A stretch of 64,000 nucleotides of DNA from positions 744,001-808,000 of the forward strand of contig NZ_QPJO01000002.1 of the NCBI RefSeq assembly GCF_003337305.1, written 5' to 3'. Below are positions 1 through 7,890 of the stretch, one piece after another. The DNA is from Winogradskyella arenosi (GTDB lineage: Bacteria; Bacteroidota; Bacteroidia; Flavobacteriales; Flavobacteriaceae). The notes under the pieces were generated by a model. It had not been told where the DNA came from, did not search any database, and saw only the letters and a list, made by a program, of their open reading frames with translations. Position 1 is the first letter of the stretch, and each line of letters begins with the position of its first letter. A program made the translations under genes and the position numbers.

Positions 1-945
1 AAAATCTTGCTCATCAATTTTTCCTTCAGCTCTTAAGTTAGATAAAGTAATTTCAAAAATGACCTGAGTTCTATCCTTATCCACCTTGTTCTCTTTAATG
101 AACATTTCATAAGACTTCTCTAGCATGTCCATGTTCACTTTAGTAACTGGTCTAAAGCTTCCTCTTAAGGCTAAAATATTTTTCTTGTAAAGGACTCTTG
201 CTGGTAAAACGTTGTTTCCATCTGGTGCAAACATCACGGCATCTGTCATTCCGTTTTTAACCAATTGTAAGCTCATAAGACGGTTGTCAACGTCTTCAAA
301 AACAGGTCCGGAGAAATTAATGGTATCAATTTCTAACTGATCCTTATCTAAGTGATCGTAGAGGTAACGTAATAATTTACGCGGTTGATTGTATTTATAA
401 AACGCCCCATAAATAAGGTTAGTTCCTAATTTGCCAAGGGTTTCTTGTTGTAAACGTGCATCGGTTTCTTTAAATCGAATATGAAGCACAATTTCATTGT
501 ATTCTTCGTCTTGTCCTGGTTCAACTTGAAACTTAATTCCAACCCAACCATGACCTTTATATTGCTTTGCGAAATCAATGGTCGCTACGGTATTAGCATA
601 AGAGAAAAAGATCTTGTTAGGATGCTTATCTCTAGTAATACGTTCCTCCATTAAATTCACTTCATGGTTTAACATCTTACGAAGTCTGGCTTCAGTGACG
701 TAACGACGATCATCTTCTATACCATAAATGGCATCACTAAAATCTTTGTCATAAGCAGACATTGCTTTAGCAATTGTTCCAGACGCACCACCGGCTCTAA
801 AAAAGTGTCGTACCGTTTCTTGGCCAGCGCCAATTTCTGAAAATGTTCCATAAATATCGGCATTCAAATTGATTCGTAATGCTTTATCTTTTAGAGATGG
901 AATATTCTCGAAATCCGTGTCGCCTTTATACGTTATGTCCTTCAT
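1..945 (-). CDS. Conserved Bacteroidota protein of unknown function (3' part cut by window edge)
   Basis: The frame is open without a stop from the ATG at 945 down to base 1, so at least 315 codons are present and the C-terminus lies outside the window. The protein begins MKDITYKGDTDFENIPSL and carries a conserved-looking segment around residues 39-60 (GAGQETVRHFFRAGG, then IAKAMSAYDKDFSDA). I see no signal peptide or membrane segment, so it is probably cytoplasmic. I recognise the sequence as typical of Flavobacteria but cannot assign a reaction to it; database names for such proteins should be treated with caution. A good minus-strand promoter lies 26 bases upstream, so it is probably the first gene of its transcript. 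Confidence 0.8.
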   Translation of the reverse strand, partial: MKDITYKGDTDFENIPSLKDKALRINLNADIYGTFSEIGAGQETVRHFFRAGGASGTIAKAMSAYDKDFSDAIYGIEDDRRYVTEARLRKMLNHEVNLMEERITRDKHPNKIFFSYANTVATIDFAKQYKGHGWVGIKFQVEPGQDEEYNEIVLHIRFKETDARLQQETLGKLGTNLIYGAFYKYNQPRKLLRYLYDHLDKDQLEIDTINFSGPVFEDVDNRLMSLQLVKNGMTDAVMFAPDGNNVLPARVLYKKNILALRGSFRPVTKVNMDMLEKSYEMFIKENKVDKDRTQVIFEITLSNLRAEGKIDEQDF

Positions 946-970
946 TAAGTTTGGGTTTCTATCGTTTAAG

Positions 971-1000
971 CAAAGGTAAGGTTTTACTGTTGCAAACAAA
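971..1000 (-). promoter_or_regulatory. Bacteroidota-type promoter for the gene starting at 945
   Basis: On the minus strand TTTG (1000-997) is followed after 18 bases by TACCTTTG (978-971). This fits the TTTG / TAnnTTTG pattern known for primary sigma-factor promoters in Bacteroidota, and the start codon follows 26 bases later. Confidence 0.65.
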
Positions 1001-1018
1001 AAAATAAGTTTATTTTTG
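990..1018 (+). promoter_or_regulatory. Possible divergent promoter for the MBL hydrolase
   Basis: TTG at 990-992 is followed after 18 bases by TATTTTTG at 1011-1018. It overlaps the minus-strand promoter and would give a leader of about 130 bases before the TTG start at 1155. Confidence 0.45.
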
Positions 1019-1154
1019 TCTTAGCATTTCTGACTTAAAAGCATATAATAAAAATTAGATGTCTTTTTTATTTTATCGTGAATTCTACACGAAAAAAAGA
1101 CAATTTTATTGCGATTTTTTTAACTGAGAAAGGCTTGCACTAAATTGAAAAGGT

Positions 1155-1916
1155 TTGAAAATTACGTTTTTAGGCACTGGTACCTCGCAAGGCATTCCTG
1201 TTATAGGAAGTGATCATCCGGTATGTTTAAGTGAAAATTTTAAAGATAAACGTCTCCGTGTTTCCATTTTGGTTTCGTGGGGTGCGTATACTTTTGTTGT
1301 AGATTGTGGTCCAGATTTTAGACAGCAAATGCTTAGGGCTGAGGTGTCTAAAATAGATGGTATTTTATTTACGCATGAGCATGCCGACCACACCATGGGC
1401 TTAGATGATATTCGTCCATTTTTCTTTAGACAAGGTGATATTCCTTTATACGCACACCAACGCGTTTTTACGTCTTTAGAAAAACGTTTCGATTATATTT
1501 TTGCTACCGAAAACAAATATCCCGGTGCGCCAGGGGTTATAAAAAATGTGGTTGAAAATAAACCCTTTTTAGCAGGCGATTTGTCTATAGTGCCCATTGA
1601 TGGTTTACACCATGAACTTCAAGTTTTTGGTTATCGTTTTGATAAGTTTGCCTATTTAACAGATATGAAAACAGTTTCTGATGCTGAAATAGAAAAACTC
1701 CAAGGGGTAGAAGTATTAGTGGTTAATGCCTTACAAATAACGCCTCACCGATCTCATTTTAATTTAGAAGAAGCTCTTAATTTTATCGCTAAGGTGAATC
1801 CGAAGCGTGCTTACTTAACCCACATCAGTCCGCATTTAGGATTTCATGATGATGTTGAAAAAGAATTACCAGAAAACGTGTTTTTAGCTTACGATAACCT
1901 ACAAATTACCATCTAA
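1155..1916 (+). CDS. Metallo-beta-lactamase-fold hydrolase (PhnP/RNase Z-like)
   Basis: A 253-residue cytoplasmic MBL-fold enzyme, probably a metal-dependent phosphodiesterase; the substrate is not evident. The metal site HEHADH is at residues 74-79, with further candidate ligands in a histidine pair near 153, Asp near 170 (TDMKT) and His near 223 (LTHISPH). The N-terminus follows the PhnP-like pattern GTGTSQGIPV, but where many relatives have a GCxCxVC cysteine cluster this protein has GSDHPVC, so only one cysteine remains. The start is TTG; no ATG lies nearby in frame and the family start motif MKITFLGTGT follows at once. The next gene begins two bases after the stop, so the two are likely cotranscribed. 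Confidence 0.85.
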   Translation: MKITFLGTGTSQGIPVIGSDHPVCLSENFKDKRLRVSILVSWGAYTFVVDCGPDFRQQMLRAEVSKIDGILFTHEHADHTMGLDDIRPFFFRQGDIPLYAHQRVFTSLEKRFDYIFATENKYPGAPGVIKNVVENKPFLAGDLSIVPIDGLHHELQVFGYRFDKFAYLTDMKTVSDAEIEKLQGVEVLVVNALQITPHRSHFNLEEALNFIAKVNPKRAYLTHISPHLGFHDDVEKELPENVFLAYDNLQITI

Positions 1917-1918
1917 TT

Positions 1919-2425
1919 ATGAAGAGTAAAATTTTAATGTATTTGTTTATTTTTTCTGTATTGTTACTGTTATTTCAATACGTGAGTTCTAAAAATATCA
2001 TTGACAAATATGAAACCGATATCGTCAAGGTTAAGGCTAAAGTGGTAGAAAAAGACAAAGAAATAGAAGCTTTAGAAGACAAGAATTTTGAACTTAGCTA
2101 TTTTAATATTGAAGGCAATGAGGATGCCTTAAGTTATTTTGAGGCTTTAGGTTATGATACGGAGGCTTTAATTCCTGCGATTGTTGAAGGGCTTTATAAT
2201 ACCAACGACTATGAAGGCGAGGAGCATCCTTTAGTGCCTTATGTTTCTATGACCGACTCTAAATTACTTATTAATAAAGTAAGAATTTTAAACCATAAAT
2301 GGATTATTGCCAATTTTACAGATGGTAAACATTGGGGAGAAATTCTCGTGAGTTATTCTATTGATGAAAATAACGATCTTAAGTATAAATTGGTAGAGTA
2401 CTTAATGTACCCTATACTTAATTAA
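1919..2425 (+). CDS. Small membrane-anchored hypothetical protein
   Basis: A 168-residue protein of unknown function. One hydrophobic segment covers residues 5-23, followed by a charged, probably coiled-coil stretch (about 28-60, rich in K, E, D and V) and a small folded domain to the end. The single N-terminal helix suggests an inner-membrane protein or an uncleaved signal anchor with the rest in the periplasm. It begins two bases after the MBL hydrolase and is presumably translated from the same message. I recognise no catalytic motif. Confidence 0.75.
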   Translation: MKSKILMYLFIFSVLLLLFQYVSSKNIIDKYETDIVKVKAKVVEKDKEIEALEDKNFELSYFNIEGNEDALSYFEALGYDTEALIPAIVEGLYNTNDYEGEEHPLVPYVSMTDSKLLINKVRILNHKWIIANFTDGKHWGEILVSYSIDENNDLKYKLVEYLMYPILN

Positions 2426-2479
2426 GCGCTAAGCAAGATTTTATAAAAGTACCTATTTTACCTTATAAAAGTTGAAGGT

Positions 2480-3124
2480 TTAAAGGTGCTTTTCTAACCA
2501 AGCTTTTAAATCGTAAAAATTCTGAGGTGCAACACCATGGCCTACAGGATATTCCGAATAGACATTATTAATCGCTAAAGCGTCTAAAAACAAAGGCGTT
2601 TTTTGTGCCCATGCCACAGGGATAACCTGATCTACCGTACCATGTGAGCAGAAAAAGTTTAAATGTGAAAATTTAGACTTGTCTAAGGTTGAAGGAAGCA
2701 TATCTTCACTAATATAACCACTTAATGCGATGATATTTTTTACTTTTTCAGGAAAGGTAAGGGCTACGGCATAGCTTAATATAGAACCTTGGCTAAAACC
2801 TAAAAGGGTCACATTGTTAGCATCTACAGCATAGGTTTTTCCGGCGTAATCTATAAAATCAGAGAGTAATGCTATGGAAGCTTTAGCTTGATCTACGTCG
2901 TTCCATTTTCCTCTATCAGCATCAAAATTAATAGCATACCATGCATTTCCATAAGGTTGCATAGGGTGCGGTGCTCTTAAGGAAATAATAAAAAGTTCCT
3001 CTGGCAATTCCGAAGCAAAAGAAAAGAGATCATTTTCATCACTCCCGTAACCATGGCACATAATTAATAAGGGTGCGTTTTCTTTTAAAGTAGAAGGTCT
3101 TGTAATATAATGTAGTTGCGACAT
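2480..3124 (-). CDS. Alpha/beta hydrolase, carboxylesterase/phospholipase family
   Basis: A 214-residue serine esterase of the YpfH / acyl-protein-thioesterase type, with no signal peptide. The nucleophile elbow GFSQGS places the catalytic Ser at residue 111; the other triad members are likely Asp165 (HGTVDQVIP) and His196 (GHGVAP). The oxyanion-hole region MCHGYGSDEND is near residue 22-32. It is the last gene of a four-gene minus-strand operon, starting two bases after the stop of the Tic20-like protein. The substrate is unknown; short-chain acyl or lysophospholipid esters would be typical for the family. Confidence 0.85.
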   Translation of the reverse strand: MSQLHYITRPSTLKENAPLLIMCHGYGSDENDLFSFASELPEELFIISLRAPHPMQPYGNAWYAINFDADRGKWNDVDQAKASIALLSDFIDYAGKTYAVDANNVTLLGFSQGSILSYAVALTFPEKVKNIIALSGYISEDMLPSTLDKSKFSHLNFFCSHGTVDQVIPVAWAQKTPLFLDALAINNVYSEYPVGHGVAPQNFYDLKAWLEKHL

Positions 3125-3126
3125 AT

Positions 3127-3459
3127 TTATTGGCCAATAGATTTAAAAGCGTTTTGAAAATAGTTGCCGAGTAAGGGAATTTTGTTAAGTTTTCCAGTGA
3201 TAGCTCCTACAATACCGTAAATATAGAGTACAGAGAAAAAGATCCAGAAAGACATGCTCACCATCATATTGTCTAAACCGCCTATGACAATGGCTATTAA
3301 GATATAAGCTAAACCCAATCCTAAGCCTTGTCTAATATGAAAATGAGTAAAGGGATTTTCTTTTTCTTTATTCATAAAATAGGCAATGAGAGTCCCCATT
3401 AAAGTTAAGTAAGCGACAAAGGCTAAGGTTTTACCTTTTTCTATAGTTGTTTGATCCAT
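3127..3459 (-). CDS. Tic20-like/DUF4870-like small membrane protein
   Basis: A 110-residue protein with about three to four hydrophobic segments (roughly 12-28, 44-62, 66-88) and the short motif HFHIRQGLGLGL near residues 39-50, typical of small Bacteroidota proteins resembling Tic20/DUF4870. The role is unknown. Its ATG overlaps the stop of the dihydroorotase-like gene by one base (TAATG), which implies translational coupling. Confidence 0.75.
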   Translation of the reverse strand: MDQTTIEKGKTLAFVAYLTLMGTLIAYFMNKEKENPFTHFHIRQGLGLGLAYILIAIVIGGLDNMMVSMSFWIFFSVLYIYGIVGAITGKLNKIPLLGNYFQNAFKSIGQ

Positions 3460-4712
3460 TATTTTAAAACCATTTTATCATTAGCAATAACACCGTAAGC
3501 AACACCTTTTAAAGCCGATCCTAAAAACATACTATTCTTAGATCGAGATGAAATATCAGCTTGACTAAAGTTATAGGACTTATCAGGGTTAAATAAAGTG
3601 ATATCTGCAAGTTCCCCTTCGTTGATGCTTGCTGTTTTAACTCCAAATCGTGCTTTTCCTTGTGTTAATAAAGCTATTGTTTTCTTCGTAGTGAAGATAT
3701 TTTGAAGTGCACCAAAAGCCGATTCAAGACCAATAGTACCATTAAGCGCAAAATCGAATTCAATTTTCTTATGTTCTATATCAATAGGATTATGATCTGT
3801 AGTCACCATATCTATAGTGCCGTCTTTTAAACCTTCAATTAAAGCCTCACAATCCTTTTGCGTTCGCAATGGCGGTAAAACTTTATAGTGGGTGTCAAAG
3901 TCGTGCAACACATCATCGGTAAAACTGAGATTATGAATAGCAACACTACAAGTGACATTAAGGTTTTTAGCTTTCGCGGCTCTAATAAGTTCTACAGATT
4001 TTGCCGTAGATAGAGTTGGGATATGTAATTTTCCCTCCGTATATTCTAAGATAAATAAATCTCTTGCAATTTGTAATTCTTCAGCCAAAGCCGGATTACC
4101 TTTTAGTCCTAATTTGGTACTGTTAATATGCTCGTTAACAACGCCAAGTCCAGAAATGCGAGACTCTTGTGGGAAGGAGCATATAAGACCATCAAAATTA
4201 CTTGCGTATTGCAGCGCAATTTTCATGAGATTAGGATTAGAAATAGGATATTGGTAATCATAAAAAGCTACAGCTCCTGCATTACTCATGTCGTATAATT
4301 CGGCCAAATCTTCACCTTCACTTAATTGCGTTAGTGCTCCAATAGGATAGAGGCTTACGGCATTATTAGCGGCTTTAGATTTTACAAATGCGATATCAGC
4401 ATAGCTATCAATGACTGGTCGTGAATTAGCATTAAGACCCACAGCTGTAAAGCCCGAGTGTCCTGCTGTTTTTAAACCATTTGCTATAGTTTCGCGTTCT
4501 TCATAACCAGGTTCTCCAAATGAAACGCTACTATCAAACCAACCTTGGGAAACGTGAAGGTTGTCTAATGCTATTTCTTGGTAATTATTAGGATTGTCAA
4601 GGTCTTTTGAAATTTTGGAAATCCGACCTTTTTCAATTAAAATATCAACCGTTTCATTGTGAAAATCACTTTTAGAATCAACGATGGTTGCAGATTTTAT
4701 GAGTGCGTTCAT
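3459..4712 (-). CDS. Dihydroorotase-like amidohydrolase, probably non-catalytic
   Basis: A 417-residue member of the class I dihydroorotase family by length and overall pattern (Asp60, EPGYEERETI, TTDHNP). Key residues are replaced: where active enzymes have DxHVHLREPG this protein has DSSVSFGEPG, so both His of the metal-binding HxH become Ser62 and Ser64 and the substrate-binding Arg becomes Gly66. The HIxHvST segment reads HIPTLST (His replaced by Thr233), and the PHH segment reads IHN. Only TDH (306-307) looks intact. It is therefore probably a pseudo-enzyme, comparable to the non-catalytic PyrC' subunit known to associate with aspartate transcarbamoylase in Pseudomonas. It overlaps the BatA-like gene by four bases and no pyrB is nearby. 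Confidence 0.85.
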   Translation of the reverse strand: MNALIKSATIVDSKSDFHNETVDILIEKGRISKISKDLDNPNNYQEIALDNLHVSQGWFDSSVSFGEPGYEERETIANGLKTAGHSGFTAVGLNANSRPVIDSYADIAFVKSKAANNAVSLYPIGALTQLSEGEDLAELYDMSNAGAVAFYDYQYPISNPNLMKIALQYASNFDGLICSFPQESRISGLGVVNEHINSTKLGLKGNPALAEELQIARDLFILEYTEGKLHIPTLSTAKSVELIRAAKAKNLNVTCSVAIHNLSFTDDVLHDFDTHYKVLPPLRTQKDCEALIEGLKDGTIDMVTTDHNPIDIEHKKIEFDFALNGTIGLESAFGALQNIFTTKKTIALLTQGKARFGVKTASINEGELADITLFNPDKSYNFSQADISSRSKNSMFLGSALKGVAYGVIANDKMVLK

Positions 4713-6634
4713 TTAAGATATTTTAGAAGTAACATCTCTATTATTAAAAATGCTAGTGCAAAAATAACAAACCATTTCCATAGCGCATTAACATTTGCCT
4801 GACTTTTTATATTATTAATAGTGGTTTCTAAACGAGAGGCGAGGCTTACATTTTCTAAAGCATTTAAATCGTAATAATTAAGCTGACTTTCTGCTCTGTC
4901 ATAATTGAAACTTAATTTTTGTATGACCTTATTTTTGTTTTTCACCTCCAGAATTCCTGCTGTATTGGGGAACTCCCCTGTTTCTAAAACTACCGTTTTA
5001 CTGTAGGTTTTTTGTAAAGGAATCACAGCACTTTCAGCATCGGCTAACGTTAAAATATCATCTTGACCAATAGAAGTTGGGATGGCTATGGAATTGGCTT
5101 CGCCTATGGTATAAAAAAGTTTAGAGAGGTTTAAACTTTGTAACCCTATATTGTACAAGACCGGAACAATAAGTTGTGAATTTTTAAAATTTGAATTGCT
5201 CTGGTTCAGCGGTGAGGCAAACACATAATTTTCAGAGTTCCCCATAAGGAAGGCTGTACCATCTTCATAAGAGAGTACCGCGCTAGAATTTGAGGTGAAT
5301 TGCTGTGTGTGTTCAACCTTTGGGTATTGAAAATTACTAACCTTATTATAGAACGTGTTTTTTAGTAAAGGATGGCTGTAATGTATTTTAGTTACCCGTT
5401 TATCTTGCTTTTTAATATGTGCATACGGATTAAGATTAGTGTTTTTAAGGAGTTGGTTATAACTATTTATGTTGATTTCGTCTTTTGGAATAATTAAAAG
5501 TTTCCCCGAGTTTTTAGTAAAATTAATCAGCGCTTCAGTTAAGGCCTTAGGGATGCTGCTGAGTTCGTTTAAAACAATAAGATTCTGATCTAAAATAAGC
5601 TTGTAATTCAGACGGTCTAAGGCAGCGCTTTGATAGTCAAATTCATCATTGGTATAAATTCGTTTTAAGAATGCATCCTCCGCGTCTTCATTAATCGCTA
5701 AGACCTTAATTTTAGGCTTCGCATTAGTGTTAAAGTAGAATGAATTATCAAATTCTAACCCAGAATCTTCAATGCTTAATCTTCCATTAATTTCTTCATT
5801 ATAAGGCATCGTAAATATAACTTCTGCCTCCTTATCAAGCGCAATGGCACTTTTAGAACTTAGAATATCATCGTTATATAAGGCTACAGAGACATTATCT
5901 ACAGGCGTATTCTGATTGCTTAAGGTTACGGTAAGCTCTATAGTTTTTGCTGAAGTATTAGAAATGTAAACACTATCAATACTAATATTAGAGCGGTCGT
6001 TAATTTGTGGCTGTACTAAGGTGACTTGCACTGTAGAATCCGCTTCAAATTGTAAGGCTTTTGTCTGTTGTTGAAAATCGGAAACTAAAATTAAGTGCTT
6101 GCTTGTATCGCCTTGGTCTAAGAATAGTTGTTTCCCTTTTAAATAAGCGGCTTCGTAACTCAATTGATTTGGAGCGAATTCCAGTTGAATTAAATCCTTT
6201 TTTAAGGTTTTAAGACTGGTATTTCTAAAGGTTTCGGTGTTGGTGTATAAGCTGATGCTTTCAGTTTCAGGAATACTGTTAATGATATCTTGTACTGCTT
6301 CATTAAACAAAGAGCCATTTCGTCCTTTGGCTTGCATACTAAACGAATTATCTAAGTAAATCACTGTTTCCTGAGCTTTATCAAAGGCTGTCGTTTTTGG
6401 AATAAAAGGCTGGGCAAAGGCAAGAACAATACAGGTTAGTAAAAGCATTCTTGTAAACAATGTTATCCATTTTTTTATTTGCGAACTTTTACGGGTCTGA
6501 AGTTTTACGGCTTGTAAAAATTTAACATTGGTAAAAGTCACTTTTTCAAACCTACGGAGTTGAAACAAGTGTATTAAAATAGGAATGATCAGTAAGAAAA
6601 GGGCGTAGAGTAACTCGGGATGTTTAAAATGCAT
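4709..6634 (-). CDS. BatA-domain von Willebrand factor A membrane protein
   Basis: A 641-residue protein starting with the BatA aerotolerance N-terminal domain: a first membrane helix (residues 9-24), basic loop, second helix (about 60-78). A vWA domain follows with the MIDAS motif DNSFS at residues 95-99. A long periplasmic-type region leads to a last helix near residues 617-637 before a short basic tail. Bat proteins are membrane proteins of Bacteroidota and spirochaetes linked to stress tolerance; the exact role of this stand-alone member is unknown. It heads a tightly packed operon: its last four bases overlap the start of the dihydroorotase-like gene. Confidence 0.85.
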   Translation of the reverse strand: MHFKHPELLYALFLLIIPILIHLFQLRRFEKVTFTNVKFLQAVKLQTRKSSQIKKWITLFTRMLLLTCIVLAFAQPFIPKTTAFDKAQETVIYLDNSFSMQAKGRNGSLFNEAVQDIINSIPETESISLYTNTETFRNTSLKTLKKDLIQLEFAPNQLSYEAAYLKGKQLFLDQGDTSKHLILVSDFQQQTKALQFEADSTVQVTLVQPQINDRSNISIDSVYISNTSAKTIELTVTLSNQNTPVDNVSVALYNDDILSSKSAIALDKEAEVIFTMPYNEEINGRLSIEDSGLEFDNSFYFNTNAKPKIKVLAINEDAEDAFLKRIYTNDEFDYQSAALDRLNYKLILDQNLIVLNELSSIPKALTEALINFTKNSGKLLIIPKDEININSYNQLLKNTNLNPYAHIKKQDKRVTKIHYSHPLLKNTFYNKVSNFQYPKVEHTQQFTSNSSAVLSYEDGTAFLMGNSENYVFASPLNQSNSNFKNSQLIVPVLYNIGLQSLNLSKLFYTIGEANSIAIPTSIGQDDILTLADAESAVIPLQKTYSKTVVLETGEFPNTAGILEVKNKNKVIQKLSFNYDRAESQLNYYDLNALENVSLASRLETTINNIKSQANVNALWKWFVIFALAFLIIEMLLLKYLK

Positions 6635-6798
6635 TCTAGATCTTTAAATTTACTGATTAAGCGTTTTATAAAATTAAAGTCAATGCGACCGTTATAATAA
6701 TGTTGCGGTACTTCTTTTGATAATTCTTATAAAAACCATTTTAGTCATTTCAAATATAAGTAACGTAACCCGATTAGCTTGTTTTGGTTCTAATAAAT

Positions 6799-7806
6799 TT
6801 AACAGAAAAAGAAATAATCGCGCATGGCTTTCATGCCTTGTTTATTAAAATAGGCTTTAATCTCTTCTTGGGCCGTTGTGTTTGCCACCGTTACAATACT
6901 TTGGGGTTGATTAATTTGAGTGAGATAATTAAAATTTAAAAGCTCTTCGCCATAAATATGTTTTCCAATTTTCTTTGGGTTGTCGCAGATCCAATAAAAA
7001 GGAATGGCTTTATTTTGAAGAATTTTAGCTAAGGTTTTCCCTTTCTTACCAGCGCCCCAAATCACTAAAGGTTTGCTACGATTGTAATTTAATTCTAAAA
7101 AATAGTCAACTTTGAGGTCTAAAAAGGAATTTTCGGCATAATGGTGATGGGTTCTAGAGGTTCTAAAGCTATAATCTCTCCAATAGAGTAAAATCTGATC
7201 ACAAGGAATACACTGGTATTGGGCTTTGTAAAATCGAAACGCTAAATCATAATCTTCAGGATAGGTCTCGCTATTAAAACCTCCACAAGCTTCAAAATCG
7301 TCACGATGTAGCATCCAACAAGGAGAGGGCACCACACATTCTTTATAAATCTCCGTATAGTTTTGGCCGGTTAGGGTTAACTGGTTCAACCAGGCTTCGT
7401 ACCTTGCAAAGCCATCACTAAGCCCATCGGCTCTAAAGTATTTTACTTGCCCAATAGCGAGATGTTTTGGGCCGTAGGTTTTTAAATTTTTCACCATGGT
7501 TTCTAAACGGATGGATGCCATTTTATCATCACTATCCATACGGGTAATATAGGTGCCCGAACTTACAGAATATCCCGTTTGTAAGGCTGCTATAATTCCA
7601 TAGTCTTTATTTTTTAAGAGTTGGATTCTTTGGTCCTTTTCAGCATAAGATTGCACTATTTTGTACGAATTATCGGTCGAGTGGTCGTCTATGAAAATAG
7701 CTTTCCAATGCGTATAGGTTTGTTCTAGAATAGAGCTAAGGCATTCAGTGATAAATGCTTCCGTATTTTTAAACGGGATGATGATGCTTACTGTGGGTTC
7801 TGACAT
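6799..7806 (-). CDS. Family 2 glycosyltransferase with C-terminal nucleotide-binding-like domain
   Basis: A 335-residue cytoplasmic protein. Residues 1-220 are a GT-A fold family 2 transferase: VSIIIPFKN at the start, IDDHSTDNS near 38, the metal-binding DSDD near 91-94 and the acceptor-side EDYD near 184. Residues about 240-335 begin PLVIWGAGKKGKTLAKIL, a Rossmann-type glycine motif, and resemble the C-terminal domains found on some GT2 enzymes. The sugar and acceptor are unknown; cell-surface glycan synthesis is the usual role. It stands alone, 164 bases upstream of the BatA-like gene and divergent from the M61 peptidase. Confidence 0.85.
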   Translation of the reverse strand: MSEPTVSIIIPFKNTEAFITECLSSILEQTYTHWKAIFIDDHSTDNSYKIVQSYAEKDQRIQLLKNKDYGIIAALQTGYSVSSGTYITRMDSDDKMASIRLETMVKNLKTYGPKHLAIGQVKYFRADGLSDGFARYEAWLNQLTLTGQNYTEIYKECVVPSPCWMLHRDDFEACGGFNSETYPEDYDLAFRFYKAQYQCIPCDQILLYWRDYSFRTSRTHHHYAENSFLDLKVDYFLELNYNRSKPLVIWGAGKKGKTLAKILQNKAIPFYWICDNPKKIGKHIYGEELLNFNYLTQINQPQSIVTVANTTAQEEIKAYFNKQGMKAMRDYFFFC

Positions 7807-7852
7807 GCTGCGAATTTAACAAAACCTTTAGGTTTTTAATAGTAACAGATTG

Positions 7853-7860
7853 TAGATTTG
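7853..7860 (+). promoter_or_regulatory. Promoter -7 box for the M61 peptidase
   Basis: TAGATTTG matches the Bacteroidota TAnnTTTG box and lies 30 bases before the ATG at 7891. No clear TTTG is present at the usual upstream distance. Confidence 0.5.
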
Positions 7861-7890
7861 TGAGTCTATTATAAAAACAAAAACTTAAAC

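Noticed and set aside
1214..1396. Minus-strand open frame within the MBL hydrolase gene
   Set aside because: It lies fully inside a well-supported gene and has no recognisable protein features; other nested frames in the window were dropped for the same reason.
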